A stretch of DNA of 64,000 bases from Methylibium sp. (lineage in GTDB: Bacteria; Pseudomonadota; Gammaproteobacteria; Burkholderiales; Burkholderiaceae_C). A program made the translations under genes and the position numbers. Below are positions 40,253 to 50,565 of this stretch, piece by piece. How positions within the stretch are numbered: position 1 is the first letter of the stretch; each line of letters begins with the position of its first letter. The notes beneath the pieces were generated by a model. It worked only from the letters and a program-made list of their open reading frames with translations, searched no databases and was not told the DNA's origin. The DNA lies in the NCBI RefSeq assembly GCF_013817345.1, contig NZ_JACDCW010000001.1, positions 1 through 64,000 on the forward strand. Direction: 5' to 3'.

Positions 40253-42052
40253 ATGAGGCCGCATGGCAGCTCGCTCGACCTCGGCCTCATTGGCAACTGT
40301 TCCATCAGCGCGCTGATCGACGCGCAGGCGCGCATCGTCTGGTATTGCCTGCCGCGCTTCGACGGCGACCCGGTGTTCCATGCCTTGCTGGCCGATCCGC
40401 CCTCGTGGCCGGCCAACGGTAGCTGGACGATCGAGATCGAGGACTTCGAGCGCAGTGAGCAGTCCTACGACGAAGGCACCGCCATCCTGCGCACGCGGCT
40501 GATCGGCCGCAACGGCGATGCGATCGAGGTGGTCGATTTCGCGCCGCGATTCTTTTCGCGCAATCGGCCGTTTCGCCCGGCGGTGCTGATTCGGCGTGTC
40601 CATCCCGTGCGCGGCCACCCGCGTATCCGCATCAGCATGCGGCCGATGGCCGACTGGGGCCGCGTGGTGCCGCAGATCACGCGAGGCGGCCATCACCTGC
40701 GTTATTGCGGCCCCGCCGGCACCTTGCGCCTCACCACCGACGCGCCCATCACCTACATCGAGGCCGAGATCTGGTTCTCGCTGGGCGGGCCGCTCAACAT
40801 GTTGCTCGGCCCGGACGAGACGGTCGAGCGCGGCGTGGCCGAGGTCGCACGGGAGTTCGAGGAGCAGACCGCGCATTACTGGCGCAGCTGGACGCGCGCG
40901 CTGGCCCTGCCGCTGGAATGGCAGGCCGCAGTGATCCGGGCCGCCATCACGCTCAAGATGTGCCTGTTCGAGGAGACCGGCGCCATCGTTGCGGCAATGA
41001 CGACGAGCATTCCCGAGGCGCCCGACAGCCAGCGCAACTGGGACTACCGCTACTGCTGGCTGCGCGACGCCTTCTTCGTGGTACGCGCGCTCAACAGCCT
41101 GTCGGAAGTCGGCACGATGGAGGACTACCTGCGCTGGCTGCACAACGTGGTGCGCGAGGCGGCGGGCGGGCACATCCAGCCGCTCTACGGCATCGGGCTG
41201 GAGAAGACCCTGCCGGAGGTTCAGCTCGATCACCTGCGCGGCTACCGCGGCATGGGCCCGGTCCGCGTGGGCAATCAGGCGCAGGAACACTTCCAGCACG
41301 ACGTGTACGGCAATGTCATTCTCGGCGCCGCGCAGTCCTTCCACGACCGGCGGCTCTTCCGGCGCGCCGACGCCGGCGACTTCGCCCTGCTCGAAGCGGT
41401 GGGCGAGCGCGCCTGGGCCACGCACGATCAGCCCGACGCCGGCATGTGGGAGCTGCGCACCCGCGCACGCGTGCACACGTCGTCGGCGCTGATGAGTTGG
41501 GCCGCCTGTGACCGCCTCGCCAAGATCGCCGTGGCGCTGGCGCTTCCGGAACGCGCGCTCCTTTGGCGCGCGCGGGCCGACACCATCCGTGAGCGGGTAT
41601 TGAGGGAGGCCTGGAGCGAACGCCGCCAGGCCTTCGCCGAGAGTCTGGGCGGCAACGACCTTGACGCCAGCGTGCTGCTGATGGCGGAGGTCGGCTTCAT
41701 CGATCCCCGCGATCCGCGTTTCATTGCCACGGTCGACGCGCTCGAAGCGAGCCTGTGCGATGGGCCCTACATGCGCCGCTACGAAGCGGCCGACGATTTC
41801 GGCAAGCCCGAAACCGCCTTCAACATCTGCGCCTTCTGGCGCATCGATGCGCTGGTACGCATCGGCAGGCGCGAGCAGGCGCGGGCGATCTTCGAGGCCA
41901 TGCTGGCGGTGCGCAACCCGTTAGGCCTGCTCTCGGAAGACACCGATCCCCGGAGCGGCGAGCTCTGGGGCAACTTTCCCCAAACGTATTCCATGGTCGG
42001 CGTGATCAACGCCGCTGTGCGCCTGTCGGCGCCGTGGGATTCGGTGATCTGA
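40253..42052 (+). CDS. Glycoside hydrolase family 15 protein (glucoamylase/trehalase-like)
   Basis: LDLGLIGNCSISALIDAQARIVWYCLPRFDGDPVFHALL...DSQRNWDYRYCWLRDAFFVVRAL...FNICAFWRIDALVRIGR. Confidence 0.93.
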   Translation: MRPHGSSLDLGLIGNCSISALIDAQARIVWYCLPRFDGDPVFHALLADPPSWPANGSWTIEIEDFERSEQSYDEGTAILRTRLIGRNGDAIEVVDFAPRFFSRNRPFRPAVLIRRVHPVRGHPRIRISMRPMADWGRVVPQITRGGHHLRYCGPAGTLRLTTDAPITYIEAEIWFSLGGPLNMLLGPDETVERGVAEVAREFEEQTAHYWRSWTRALALPLEWQAAVIRAAITLKMCLFEETGAIVAAMTTSIPEAPDSQRNWDYRYCWLRDAFFVVRALNSLSEVGTMEDYLRWLHNVVREAAGGHIQPLYGIGLEKTLPEVQLDHLRGYRGMGPVRVGNQAQEHFQHDVYGNVILGAAQSFHDRRLFRRADAGDFALLEAVGERAWATHDQPDAGMWELRTRARVHTSSALMSWAACDRLAKIAVALALPERALLWRARADTIRERVLREAWSERRQAFAESLGGNDLDASVLLMAEVGFIDPRDPRFIATVDALEASLCDGPYMRRYEAADDFGKPETAFNICAFWRIDALVRIGRREQARAIFEAMLAVRNPLGLLSEDTDPRSGELWGNFPQTYSMVGVINAAVRLSAPWDSVI

Positions 42053-42070
42053 ACACTGAAGGACACGGCA

Positions 42071-43456
42071 ATGGCAGGCAGGCTGGTGGTGGTGTCCAAC
42101 CGGGTCGGCGACCCTCGCAAGCCGGCGGCCGGCGGCTTGGCGGTGGCGGTAGGCGAGGCACTGGCTGCCAGTGGCGGCCTGTGGTTCGGCTGGAGCGGCA
42201 AGGTGGTCGAGCAAGGCGACAGCGGGGCGATGCATTCGCAGCAGTCGGGCAAGGTGACCCTGGCGACGTTGGACCTCAACGCGGCCGACCACGAGGCCTA
42301 TTACGAGGGCTATTCCAACCGCGTGCTGTGGCCGGTGTTTCACTACCGGCTCGATCTCGCCGACTTCGAGGCCGGCTTTTTCGAGGGTTACCAGAGAGTC
42401 AACCGCCTCTTCGCGCGCAAGCTGATGACGCTGCTGCGGCCCAACGACGTGATCTGGGTTCACGACTATCACCTCATCCCGCTGGCCGCCGAACTGCGGG
42501 CGGCCGGCTGCACGCAGCGCATCGGCTTTTTCCTGCACATCCCGCTGCCGCCGCCGCTGATCCTTGCCGCGATTCCGGCGCACGAGTGGCTGATGCGCTC
42601 GTTGTTTGCCTACGACCTGGTGGGCCTGCAGAGCGAGGCCGACGTGGAGCACTTTTCGCGCTATGTGAAGTCGGAGGCCGGTGCCGAGCCCCTGGGCGAC
42701 GACCACTACCGCGCCTTCGATCGGCAGGTGCGCGCGCGCGCCTTCCCCATCGGCATCGACGTGAACGAGTTCGCCGCGCTCGGCGAGACGGCCGAGTCGA
42801 TGGAGATTCGCAAGACGCTGCACGAGCAGTACGCCAAGCGGCAACTGCTGATCGGCGTGGACCGGCTCGACTACTCCAAGGGCCTCCCGCAGCGGCTGCG
42901 CGCCTTTCGGCGGCTGCTCGCCAACTACCCCGAGAACCTGAAGAGCGCCACGCTGATCCAGGTGGCAACGCCCACGCGCGAGGGTCTGAATGCCTACGCC
43001 GACATCCGTCGCGAGCTGGAAGGCTTGTCGGGCGAGATCAACGGCGAGTTCGGCGAACTCGACTGGATGCCGGTGCGCTACATCCACCGCACACTGGCGC
43101 GCCGCCGTCTGCCGGGGCTCTACCGTGCGGGGCGGGTGGCGCTGGTGACGCCGTTGCGCGACGGCATGAACTTGGTGGCGAAGGAGTTCATCGCCGCTCA
43201 GGATCCGGAAGATCCGGGCGTGCTGGTGCTGTCGCGCTTCGCCGGCTCAGCCGAACAGCTGCGTGAGGCCTTGCTGGTGAATCCCTACGACACCGGTGCC
43301 ACCGCCGAAGCGGTGCAGCGCGCCTTGCGCATGCCGCTGGGCGAGCGCCGCGAGCGCCATCAGGCGCTATTGACGCGCATTCGCGAGCAGGACGTGCACT
43401 GGTGGCGGATCAGCTTCCTGCGCGCGCTGGAAGAGGCCGAGCGAGCGCCGGGTTGA
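42071..43456 (+). CDS. otsA: Trehalose-6-phosphate synthase
   Basis: RLVVVSNRVGDPRKPAAGGLAVAVGEAL...VIWVHDYHLIPLAAELR...LLIGVDRLDYSKGLPQRLRAF. Confidence 0.96.
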   Translation: MAGRLVVVSNRVGDPRKPAAGGLAVAVGEALAASGGLWFGWSGKVVEQGDSGAMHSQQSGKVTLATLDLNAADHEAYYEGYSNRVLWPVFHYRLDLADFEAGFFEGYQRVNRLFARKLMTLLRPNDVIWVHDYHLIPLAAELRAAGCTQRIGFFLHIPLPPPLILAAIPAHEWLMRSLFAYDLVGLQSEADVEHFSRYVKSEAGAEPLGDDHYRAFDRQVRARAFPIGIDVNEFAALGETAESMEIRKTLHEQYAKRQLLIGVDRLDYSKGLPQRLRAFRRLLANYPENLKSATLIQVATPTREGLNAYADIRRELEGLSGEINGEFGELDWMPVRYIHRTLARRRLPGLYRAGRVALVTPLRDGMNLVAKEFIAAQDPEDPGVLVLSRFAGSAEQLREALLVNPYDTGATAEAVQRALRMPLGERRERHQALLTRIREQDVHWWRISFLRALEEAERAPG

Positions 43457-43514
43457 GTCGGTTCGGCGGCTTGCGCTTTTGCCGTGGCCACCATGTCCGG
43501 TTCGCCTTTGCAGC

Positions 43515-44294
43515 TCAGAAGTGCGCCAGGTAGCCGCCGTCGACCGCGAGCGTGTGGCCGGTGACGTAGCTGGCGGCCGGCGAGGCCAGGAACACCACCG
43601 CGCCGGCGATCTCGGCCGGCTGCCCGACACGGCCGAGCGAACTGCGCTGCCGGAGCCAGTCGAGCGTGCGAGGGTCGGTGGCGAGCGAGGCGTTGGTCTC
43701 GGTCGCAAAGAATCCCGGAGCGACGGCGTTGACGGTGATGCCGCGCGACCCCAACTCGGCGGCCAATGCCCTCGTCAAAGCATCGAGGGCGCCTTTGGTG
43801 GCCGTGTAGACCGCGTCGCCGTCGCGCGCAATCGGGCCGGCAATCGACGTGAGGTTGACGATGCGCCCGCCGCCGCTCAGTGGGCCGCGGCCCATCAGCC
43901 GTGCCGCGCGACGCGCCAGTTCGAATGGTGCGACGAGGTTCACCTCCAGCAAGCGGCGCACTTCATCGAGGGTGAATGCGTCGAGCGCACGCCGGTCGCG
44001 CTGGCCGACGTTGTTGACCAGAATGTCGAGGCGGCCGGGGCTGCGCTCGATCTGCTCGAAGGCAGCCTCCACCGACTGGGCGTCGGCGACGTCGAATGCC
44101 AGAAGGTCGATCGCCGCGGCCGGCAACTCGGCCTGCAGCGCCGCCCGGGCCGCTGCCAGTGCCGCCGGGTCGCGGCCGTTGAGCAGAACGTGCGCGCCAG
44201 CGGCGGCCAGGCCGCGGGCAATCTCGAAGCCGAGGCCACGCGCCGCTCCGGTGATGAGGGCGATCTTTCCGTCGAGTGCGAAAGCCGCGTTCAT
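43515..44294 (-). CDS. SDR family oxidoreductase
   Basis: [36 protein letters not shown]...[36 protein letters not shown]. Confidence 0.93.
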   Translation of the reverse strand: MNAAFALDGKIALITGAARGLGFEIARGLAAAGAHVLLNGRDPAALAAARAALQAELPAAAIDLLAFDVADAQSVEAAFEQIERSPGRLDILVNNVGQRDRRALDAFTLDEVRRLLEVNLVAPFELARRAARLMGRGPLSGGGRIVNLTSIAGPIARDGDAVYTATKGALDALTRALAAELGSRGITVNAVAPGFFATETNASLATDPRTLDWLRQRSSLGRVGQPAEIAGAVVFLASPAASYVTGHTLAVDGGYLAHF

Positions 44295-44554
44295 GCGCAG
44301 GGACCGGCCGTTGCCTGCTCCAGCCAGCCGAGCCCGCGCAAAGCCTGCTGCCGCGACGACCCGCACCTCTCGGTCGAGGGCCGGAGGCTGCCGCACACGG
44401 CGGGACGACGCGGATCGCCAAAGAGCTTGCAGCGGTTGGCGACGTCGAGCTGAACGCATCGCACCGAGGCAGGCTTGCCGGCCGGCATTCCCGGGATAGG
44501 GCTGGAGATCGAGGGCGCAATGCAGCATGCGCCGCAACCAGAGCGGCAGTTCAC
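44291..44554 (-). CDS. YkgJ-type cysteine cluster protein
   Basis: [68 protein letters not shown] start inferred; ends overlapping the SDR start. Confidence 0.85.
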   Translation of the reverse strand: MNCRSGCGACCIAPSISSPIPGMPAGKPASVRCVQLDVANRCKLFGDPRRPAVCGSLRPSTERCGSSRQQALRGLGWLEQATAGPCA

Positions 44555-44845
44555 GTTCCCCTCGCCTTCAGTCGGCAAGCGCCTTACCGGACGCAGGCGC
44601 GGCGCAGTGCCGAGATCGCCATCGCGATGCGGCGGGCAGAGGCGGCGCAGGGATGACGCAATTTCATGCACGGCATTGTCCGACGGGAGTCGAGGGCGCG
44701 TCCGCAGACATCGGTCTCGGAGATGGGCGGAGCGTCTGAGGGGCGTGAGGTCTGCGCCTCTCAATGCCGTGCTGCTTAAAATTTAGGCTTCGCCCGCTCC
44801 AGGGCGGAGTGTGCCTAGCCGTTGGCCGGGCGAAAAAGGCTTGCC

Positions 44846-46843
44846 ATGTTTTATCCCCAGGAATTCGATGTCATTGTGGTCGGCGGCGGCCATGCCGGCA
44901 CCGAAGCGGCGCTGGCGGCTGCCCGCATGGGCTGCGCCACGTTGTTGTTGACGCACAACATCGAGACGCTCGGTCAGATGAGCTGCAACCCGTCGATCGG
45001 CGGGATAGGAAAGGGGCACCTCGTCAAGGAGATCGATGCCCTTGGGGGCGCTATGGCACTGGCGACGGACGAAGCGGGTATTCACTTTCGAATTCTGAAC
45101 GGCTCCAAGGGCCCAGCGGTGCGAGCCACGCGTGCGCAGGCCGATCGCATTCTGTACAAGGCGGCGATCCGGCGGCGGCTCGAAAACCAACCAAACCTGT
45201 GGTTGTTCCAACAGGCCGTGGATGATCTGATGACCGAAGGAGACAGAGTGACAGGGGCCGTCACGCAAGTGGGTATTCGCTTCCGTGGAAAGACGGTGGT
45301 GCTCACCGCAGGCACTTTTCTCGACGGGAAGGTCCACGTCGGCCTTCAGAATTACAGCGCGGGGCGTGCCGGCGATCCGTCGGCGATGAGCTTGTCGGCT
45401 CGACTCAAGGAACTCGCGCTGCCGCAAGGCCGCCTCAAGACCGGCACGCCGCCGCGCCTCGATGGACGTACGATCGATTTCGACCGCCTCACCGAGCAAC
45501 CGGGCGACGGCGTAACACGAGCGGATGAAGCTGCGGGCGAAGGCGTGCCGGTGTTCAGCTTCATGGGCCGTACGGATCTTCACCCGCGCCAGATTTCATG
45601 CTGGATAACGCACACGAACGAGCGCACCCACGAGATCATCCGCGGCGGCTTTACGCGCAGTCCGATGTTCACTGGTGGGATTGCCGGTGTCGGACCTCGG
45701 TACTGCCCCAGCATCGAGGACAAGGTGAACCGCTTTGCCGACAAGGGCAGTCACCAGATTTTCCTGGAGCCGGAGGGGCTCACGACGAACGAGTTCTATC
45801 CGAACGGGATTTCCACTTCTCTACCCTTCGACGTTCAGCTCAAGGCGGTTCACTCGATGCCCGGTTTGGAACGGGTGCACATCCTGCGGCCGGGGTATGC
45901 GATCGAATACGACTACTTCGATCCTCGCGCGCTGCGTGCGAGCTTTGAAACGAAGGCCATCCGGGGCCTGTTCTTTGCGGGGCAGATCAACGGAACGACC
46001 GGGTACGAAGAAGCTGCAGCGCAAGGCTTGCATGCGGGCATCAACGCAGCACTTCATTCCCACGATCAACCCGCTTGGGTGCCGACCCGAAGTCAGGCCT
46101 ATCTGGGAGTCCTTGTCGATGACTTGATCACCAAGGGGGTAACCGAGCCTTACCGCATGTTTACCAGCCGAGCCGAGTTTCGACTGCAGCTTCGCGAAGA
46201 CAACGCCGACGTCCGCTTGACCGACTCGGGACGGGCTCTCGGACTGATTGATGATCTTCGGTGGGAAGCCTTCAACCGCAAGCGTGACGCTGTTTCACGT
46301 GAAACAGAACGACTTCGATCGATTTGGGTGAATCCAAAGCTGTTGATTGCTTCTGAGGCAGTGCGGCTATTGGGTAAGGCGCTGGAACATGAACACTCGT
46401 TGTTTGACCTGCTGCGTCGGCCTGACTGTGACTTTGACCTGGTGACGGAGGTGAGCCGAATAGCACGGCCTGACCTCGCGACTCGCGGCCGTAGTGAGTT
46501 GCGCACAGAGCTCGGGGAGCGGCTTGCCGACGCTGTCATCGGGCAGATGGAAATCACAACCAAGTATGCGGGCTACATCGACAAGCAGAATGACGAGATC
46601 GACCGTGCAGTACACCACGAGGAGCTGCGATTGCCAGTAGGGATGGATTACCGCGAGATCAAAGCCCTGAGCTACGAGGTTCGGCACATCCTGCAGACCC
46701 ACCGGCCAGAAACACTGGGGCAAGCGGCGCGAATGGCAGGAGTGACACCGGCGGCGATATCGCTCTTGCTGGTTCATCTGAAAAAAGGGCGCTTCGACGA
46801 TTCTCAGACGATCCAGCCAGTGGGTGTGGACGCTCCAGCATGA
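44846..46843 (+). CDS. mnmG: tRNA uridine-5-carboxymethylaminomethyl modification enzyme MnmG (GidA)
   Basis: [68 protein letters not shown]. Confidence 0.98.
   Translation: MFYPQEFDVIVVGGGHAGTEAALAAARMGCATLLLTHNIETLGQMSCNPSIGGIGKGHLVKEIDALGGAMALATDEAGIHFRILNGSKGPAVRATRAQADRILYKAAIRRRLENQPNLWLFQQAVDDLMTEGDRVTGAVTQVGIRFRGKTVVLTAGTFLDGKVHVGLQNYSAGRAGDPSAMSLSARLKELALPQGRLKTGTPPRLDGRTIDFDRLTEQPGDGVTRADEAAGEGVPVFSFMGRTDLHPRQISCWITHTNERTHEIIRGGFTRSPMFTGGIAGVGPRYCPSIEDKVNRFADKGSHQIFLEPEGLTTNEFYPNGISTSLPFDVQLKAVHSMPGLERVHILRPGYAIEYDYFDPRALRASFETKAIRGLFFAGQINGTTGYEEAAAQGLHAGINAALHSHDQPAWVPTRSQAYLGVLVDDLITKGVTEPYRMFTSRAEFRLQLREDNADVRLTDSGRALGLIDDLRWEAFNRKRDAVSRETERLRSIWVNPKLLIASEAVRLLGKALEHEHSLFDLLRRPDCDFDLVTEVSRIARPDLATRGRSELRTELGERLADAVIGQMEITTKYAGYIDKQNDEIDRAVHHEELRLPVGMDYREIKALSYEVRHILQTHRPETLGQAARMAGVTPAAISLLLVHLKKGRFDDSQTIQPVGVDAPA
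46291..46306. promoter_or_regulatory. parS centromere site (perfect), inside mnmG
   Basis: tgtttcacgtgaaaca, identical to the conserved 16-bp parS palindrome. Confidence 0.93.
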
Positions 46844-47526
46844 CGTTTGAAAGCCAAGACCGGCTGGCCGCAACGTTAAGGGAAGGACTTGTTGGTCTGA
46901 AACTCGATTTGGACGGCGTGCAGCAAGGCCTTTTACTGCGGCACCTCGCGCTGATCGAGCAGTGGAATCGCGTCTACAACCTCACTGCCGTACGAGAACC
47001 GGCGCACATGCTCACGCAGCACTTGCTCGACAGCTTGGCGGCAGTCCGGCCGCTTCGGCAGGTGGTTGCTAGCAACGGGTGGCGGGGTGAAGTTTCTCTG
47101 CTCGACGTCGGCAGTGGCGCCGGCCTGCCGGGCATTTCTATTGCGGTTACCTGCCCAGAATGGTCAATGACTTGCGTGGATGCCGTTGGCAAGAAGGCCG
47201 GGTTCATTCGTCAAGTGGGAGTGGAACTGGGATTGCGCAACCTTGCGGCAGTGCATTCGCGTGTGGAGGCGCTGGTACCTAAGCCTTGGCAAGTGATCGT
47301 GTCACGCGCCTTCGCTTCGCTTGCCAGTTTTACCGCGTCGACAGCGCCGTTACTTGCAGAGGGAGGCGTGTGGCTTGCTATGAAGGGCAAGGTCCCGAAT
47401 CAAGAGATTGCGCAGTTGCCTCAAGACATAGAAGTGTTTCACGTGGAACCACTGGAGGTGCCGGGGTTGAATGCAGAGCGCTGTATCGTATGGATGCGCC
47501 GGACGATGGCCGCCCAGCGCGTATAG
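46840..47526 (+). CDS. rsmG: 16S rRNA (guanine527-N7)-methyltransferase RsmG (GidB)
   Basis: [37 protein letters not shown]...[22 protein letters not shown]. Confidence 0.97.
   Translation: MTFESQDRLAATLREGLVGLKLDLDGVQQGLLLRHLALIEQWNRVYNLTAVREPAHMLTQHLLDSLAAVRPLRQVVASNGWRGEVSLLDVGSGAGLPGISIAVTCPEWSMTCVDAVGKKAGFIRQVGVELGLRNLAAVHSRVEALVPKPWQVIVSRAFASLASFTASTAPLLAEGGVWLAMKGKVPNQEIAQLPQDIEVFHVEPLEVPGLNAERCIVWMRRTMAAQRV
47435..47450. promoter_or_regulatory. parS-like site (14/16), inside rsmG
   Basis: tgtttcacgtggaacc; two mismatches to TGTTTCACGTGAAACA. Confidence 0.75.
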
Positions 47527-47584
47527 GGCTCTCGATAGCAACGTCGATAGCAAGGCAGGTCAAGCGCGGCTGAGGCGAGGGCGG

Positions 47585-47611
47585 GCTGCGTCAAGCTTGG
47601 CTTGACGCAGC
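47585..47611. promoter_or_regulatory. Perfect 12-bp inverted repeat between rsmG and antitoxin gene
   Basis: gctgcgtcaagc-ttg-gcttgacgcagc. Confidence 0.65.
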
Positions 47612-47618
47612 ACTCGCA

Positions 47619-47656
47619 CAAACCAGAAAATACGACCAGCCAAAACTTCTGGTTTG
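47619..47656. promoter_or_regulatory. 10-bp inverted repeat, candidate TA operator
   Basis: caaaccagaa (47619-47628) and ttctggtttg (47647-47656), 10 bp upstream of the antitoxin ATG. Confidence 0.5.
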
Positions 47657-47666
47657 ACTCGACCTA

Positions 47667-47909
47667 ATGAATGCCTTCGTCGGCGCGTTCGAAGCCAAGA
47701 CGCATCTGTCGGCACTGCTGGAGCGCGTCGAGCGTGGCGAAGAGATCGTCATCACGCGCCATGGCCGCCCGGTGGCACGGCTGGTTCCGCCAGCGCCGGC
47801 AGGGCAAGACGCTGAAGGCTTGACAGAGCAGCTAAGGCTGTTCAGGCGCAATCACCCAATGGGCGCGCTGACCTGGCGCCGATTGCGCGACGAAGGCCGC
47901 AGCAGGTGA
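47667..47909 (+). CDS. Type II antitoxin, Phd/YefM family
   Basis: MNAFVGAFEAKTHLSALLERVERGEEIVITRHGRPVARLVPP. Confidence 0.92.
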   Translation: MNAFVGAFEAKTHLSALLERVERGEEIVITRHGRPVARLVPPAPAGQDAEGLTEQLRLFRRNHPMGALTWRRLRDEGRSR

Positions 47910-48322
47910 GCTCCTTCGTATTGGATACCTCCGCTGCCCTGAGCTGGTGTTTTGCGGACGAGCACGAGTCCTTCAGCGAGCGGCTGCTGGATCAAGCAAC
48001 CCAAAGCGGCGTGCTGGTGCCCATGCTCTGGCACACCGAAATGGCCGCTGCGCTGCTCGCCGCGCAACGACACGGCCTTCTGGAATCCACCGAATTGCGC
48101 CTCCTGGGCGCCTTGTTCGACCGCCTGCAAATTCAGACAGACGCCGCTGCTCCCGAGCGAGCGCGCCATGACGTGCTGCTCCTCGCGCAGGAGACGGGCC
48201 TGTCGGTCCAGGACGCGACATATCTCGATCTGGCGATGCGCCGGCAGTTACCCTTGGCCACTTTCGATCCGTCCTTGCAGCGCGCCGCAGCGGCCTTGCG
48301 CATACCCACTCTCGCTCCCTGA
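47906..48322 (+). CDS. Type II toxin, PIN-domain (VapC-like)
   Basis: MSSFVLDTSAALSWCFADE...MLWHTEMAAALLAA...GLSVQDATYLDLAMRRQLPLATFDPSL; PIN acidic residues present; overlaps antitoxin. Confidence 0.92.
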   Translation: MSSFVLDTSAALSWCFADEHESFSERLLDQATQSGVLVPMLWHTEMAAALLAAQRHGLLESTELRLLGALFDRLQIQTDAAAPERARHDVLLLAQETGLSVQDATYLDLAMRRQLPLATFDPSLQRAAAALRIPTLAP

Positions 48323-49101
48323 TGCCCATGGCCAAGATTTTCTGCATTGCGAACCAGAAGGGCGGCGTCGGCAAGACGACGACCAGCGTCAACTTGGCGG
48401 CCGGGCTCGCGCAGATCGGCCAAAGAGTACTGATCGTGGACCTCGACCCGCAGGGCAATGCGACGATGGGCTCGGGCATCGACAAGCGCCGGCTCGAGCT
48501 GACCGTCTACGACGTGCTCCTCGAATCGGCCTCCATCGCCGAAGCCCGCCAGCGCAGCGAAAAGGCCGGCTACGACGTCATCGGCGCCAACCGCGAACTG
48601 GCCGGCGCGGAGGTAGAGCTCGTGCAGCTCGAGCGGCGCGACCAACGGCTGAAAGCCGCGCTGGCCCCCGCTGCGGACGACTACGACTTCGTGCTCATCG
48701 ACTGCCCACCCTCGCTCAGTCTGCTCACCCTCAACGGCCTGTGTGCGGCACACGGCGTGGTGGTGCCGATGCAGTGCGAATACTTCGCGCTGGAAGGCCT
48801 GTCGGACCTGGTCAACACCATCAAGCAGGTGCATGCCAACCTCAATCCGGAGCTCCAGATCATCGGCCTGCTGCGCGTCATGTTCGATGCGCGCATCACG
48901 CTGCAGCAGCAGGTCAGCGAGCAGCTCAAGGCGCACTTCGGCGAAAAGGTGTTCAACACCGTGATCCCCCGCAACGTGCGGTTGGCGGAAGCGCCGAGCT
49001 ACGGTTTGCCCGGGGTGGTGTTCGATCCGCAAAGCAAGGGCGCCCAGGCATTCGTCGAATTCGCCCGAGAGATGGTCGTGCGCATCGAGAGCCTGCGCTG
49101 A
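48322..49101 (+). CDS. parA: Chromosome partitioning ATPase ParA (Soj)
   Basis: AKIFCIANQKGGVGKTTTSVNLAAGLAQIGQRVLIVDLDPQGNATMGSGID. Confidence 0.96.
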   Translation: MPMAKIFCIANQKGGVGKTTTSVNLAAGLAQIGQRVLIVDLDPQGNATMGSGIDKRRLELTVYDVLLESASIAEARQRSEKAGYDVIGANRELAGAEVELVQLERRDQRLKAALAPAADDYDFVLIDCPPSLSLLTLNGLCAAHGVVVPMQCEYFALEGLSDLVNTIKQVHANLNPELQIIGLLRVMFDARITLQQQVSEQLKAHFGEKVFNTVIPRNVRLAEAPSYGLPGVVFDPQSKGAQAFVEFAREMVVRIESLR

Positions 49102-49105
49102 GGCG

Positions 49106-49939
49106 GTGACGATGATCGTCCATGCGCCGCCGGCCGTCGCCCGCCTCCCAGCGGCCGGCCTGTCGCCGGCCTTCGACGCGCGACTGCTGGCGCGCATCGA
49201 AGACGCCGGGCTGAACGCGTCCGCGCCTCCGCAACAGCGGGTGCTGGGCGGCTGGATCCTGCGGCTGTCGCCGGGCAAGGCCAAGCGTGCGCGGTGCGTC
49301 AACGCGCTGGCCGTCGGCCGTCTGCCGCTGCCCGAACTGCTGGCGCGTGCCGAAGCCGTGTTCGAGCTGGCGAGTCTGCCCTTCATCGTGCGCATCACCC
49401 CCTTCACGCAGCCGGCCACGCTCGATGCGCTGCTTCAGGCGCGTGGCTTCAAGGCCTTCGACGACACGCGGGTGATGGTCCGCGTCGGCCTGGACGGTTT
49501 GGGCCCCGCAACGCTGCCCGCCGGTTGCGAGCTGGAGGCGCCCGGCCACGGCGCATTCGCCGAGGCGGTCGGGGCCTTGCGCGGCACGCCACTAGCGCAG
49601 CGTCAGGCGCATGCGCAGCGCCTTCGCGAGTCGCCGAGTGCCTACAGCGGGCTGCTACTCAAGCGCGGCGGCAGCCTGCTCGCCTGTGGCCAGCTCGCGA
49701 TGGAGGACGATCTCGTCGGGCTTTACGACGTGTTCACCGTCCCCGAGCAGCGCCAAAACGGTTTGGCCACCGCGCTATGCCTGCAGTTGCTTCGGCTGGC
49801 GCACGAGCGCGGGGCGCGCTGCGCCTACCTGCAGCTAGACGCCGACAACCACGCGGCGCGCTCGGTCTATGCGCGCCTGGGTTTTGTCGATGCCTACGCC
49901 TATCACTACCGCAGCCAGGACACTGATGAACTCGGATAA
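49106..49939 (+). CDS. GNAT family N-acetyltransferase
   Basis: C-terminal LVGLYDVFTVPEQRQNGLATALCLQLLRLAHERGARCAYLQLDADNHAARSVYARLGFVDAYAYHYR. Confidence 0.88.
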   Translation: MTMIVHAPPAVARLPAAGLSPAFDARLLARIEDAGLNASAPPQQRVLGGWILRLSPGKAKRARCVNALAVGRLPLPELLARAEAVFELASLPFIVRITPFTQPATLDALLQARGFKAFDDTRVMVRVGLDGLGPATLPAGCELEAPGHGAFAEAVGALRGTPLAQRQAHAQRLRESPSAYSGLLLKRGGSLLACGQLAMEDDLVGLYDVFTVPEQRQNGLATALCLQLLRLAHERGARCAYLQLDADNHAARSVYARLGFVDAYAYHYRSQDTDELG

Positions 49940-50561
49940 ACCAACGGCCCATGACAGCCGCCGGGAACTGGCGCCTGTGGCCATGGCGCCCCACGCCCCG
50001 CAATCACCCGTCCGAGCCGCGCGACACGACATGCGAATCCTGACGCTGCCCGGCTGGCAGGGCTCGCCCGCCACGCACTGGCAATCGCGCTGGGAGCGTC
50101 TTTGCGGCCACCGCCGTGTCGAGCAGCACGATTGGCTGCAACCCCGCCGGGGCGACTGGATGGCGCGGCTCGAAGAAGTGCTGCTGGCGCAGCCGTCCCC
50201 GGCGCTGCTGGTCGCCCACAGTCTGGGTTGTCAGTTGGTGGCAGCCTGGGCGGCGCACTCGCGCCACACGGCGAGAGTGCATGCAGCGCTCCTGGTTGCC
50301 CCGCCCGACACGGAGCGGCCCGACATGCCGCCCCAGCTCCACACCTGGCGACCGATCGTCCGCACGCGCCTGCCGTTCCGGGCGACGGTGGTGGCGAGCA
50401 GCGACGACCCTTACTGCACGACCGAACGGGCCGCCGAAATGGCCCAGGCCTGGGGCGCCTTGCTCGTGCCTGCCGGTCCGCTCGGCCACCTCAATGCCGA
50501 CTCCGGCCTCGGCGACTGGCCGCAAGGGCTGGCGCTGCTTCATGACCTTCAACACGACTGA
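49926..50561 (+). CDS. RBBP9/YdeN-like alpha/beta hydrolase
   Basis: MRILTLPGWQGSPATHWQSRWERLCGHRRVEQHDW...PALLVAHSLGCQLVAAWA; start uncertain (49926 or 50031). Confidence 0.85.
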   Translation: MNSDKPTAHDSRRELAPVAMAPHAPQSPVRAARHDMRILTLPGWQGSPATHWQSRWERLCGHRRVEQHDWLQPRRGDWMARLEEVLLAQPSPALLVAHSLGCQLVAAWAAHSRHTARVHAALLVAPPDTERPDMPPQLHTWRPIVRTRLPFRATVVASSDDPYCTTERAAEMAQAWGALLVPAGPLGHLNADSGLGDWPQGLALLHDLQHD

Positions 50562-50565
50562 CACC

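Noticed and set aside
36208-40416. 1402-aa minus-strand ORF opposite hlyD, C39-ABC and otsB
   Set aside because: Antisense shadow of high-GC coding DNA; His/Arg/Gln-rich with no domain pattern, while the plus strand has clear conserved families.
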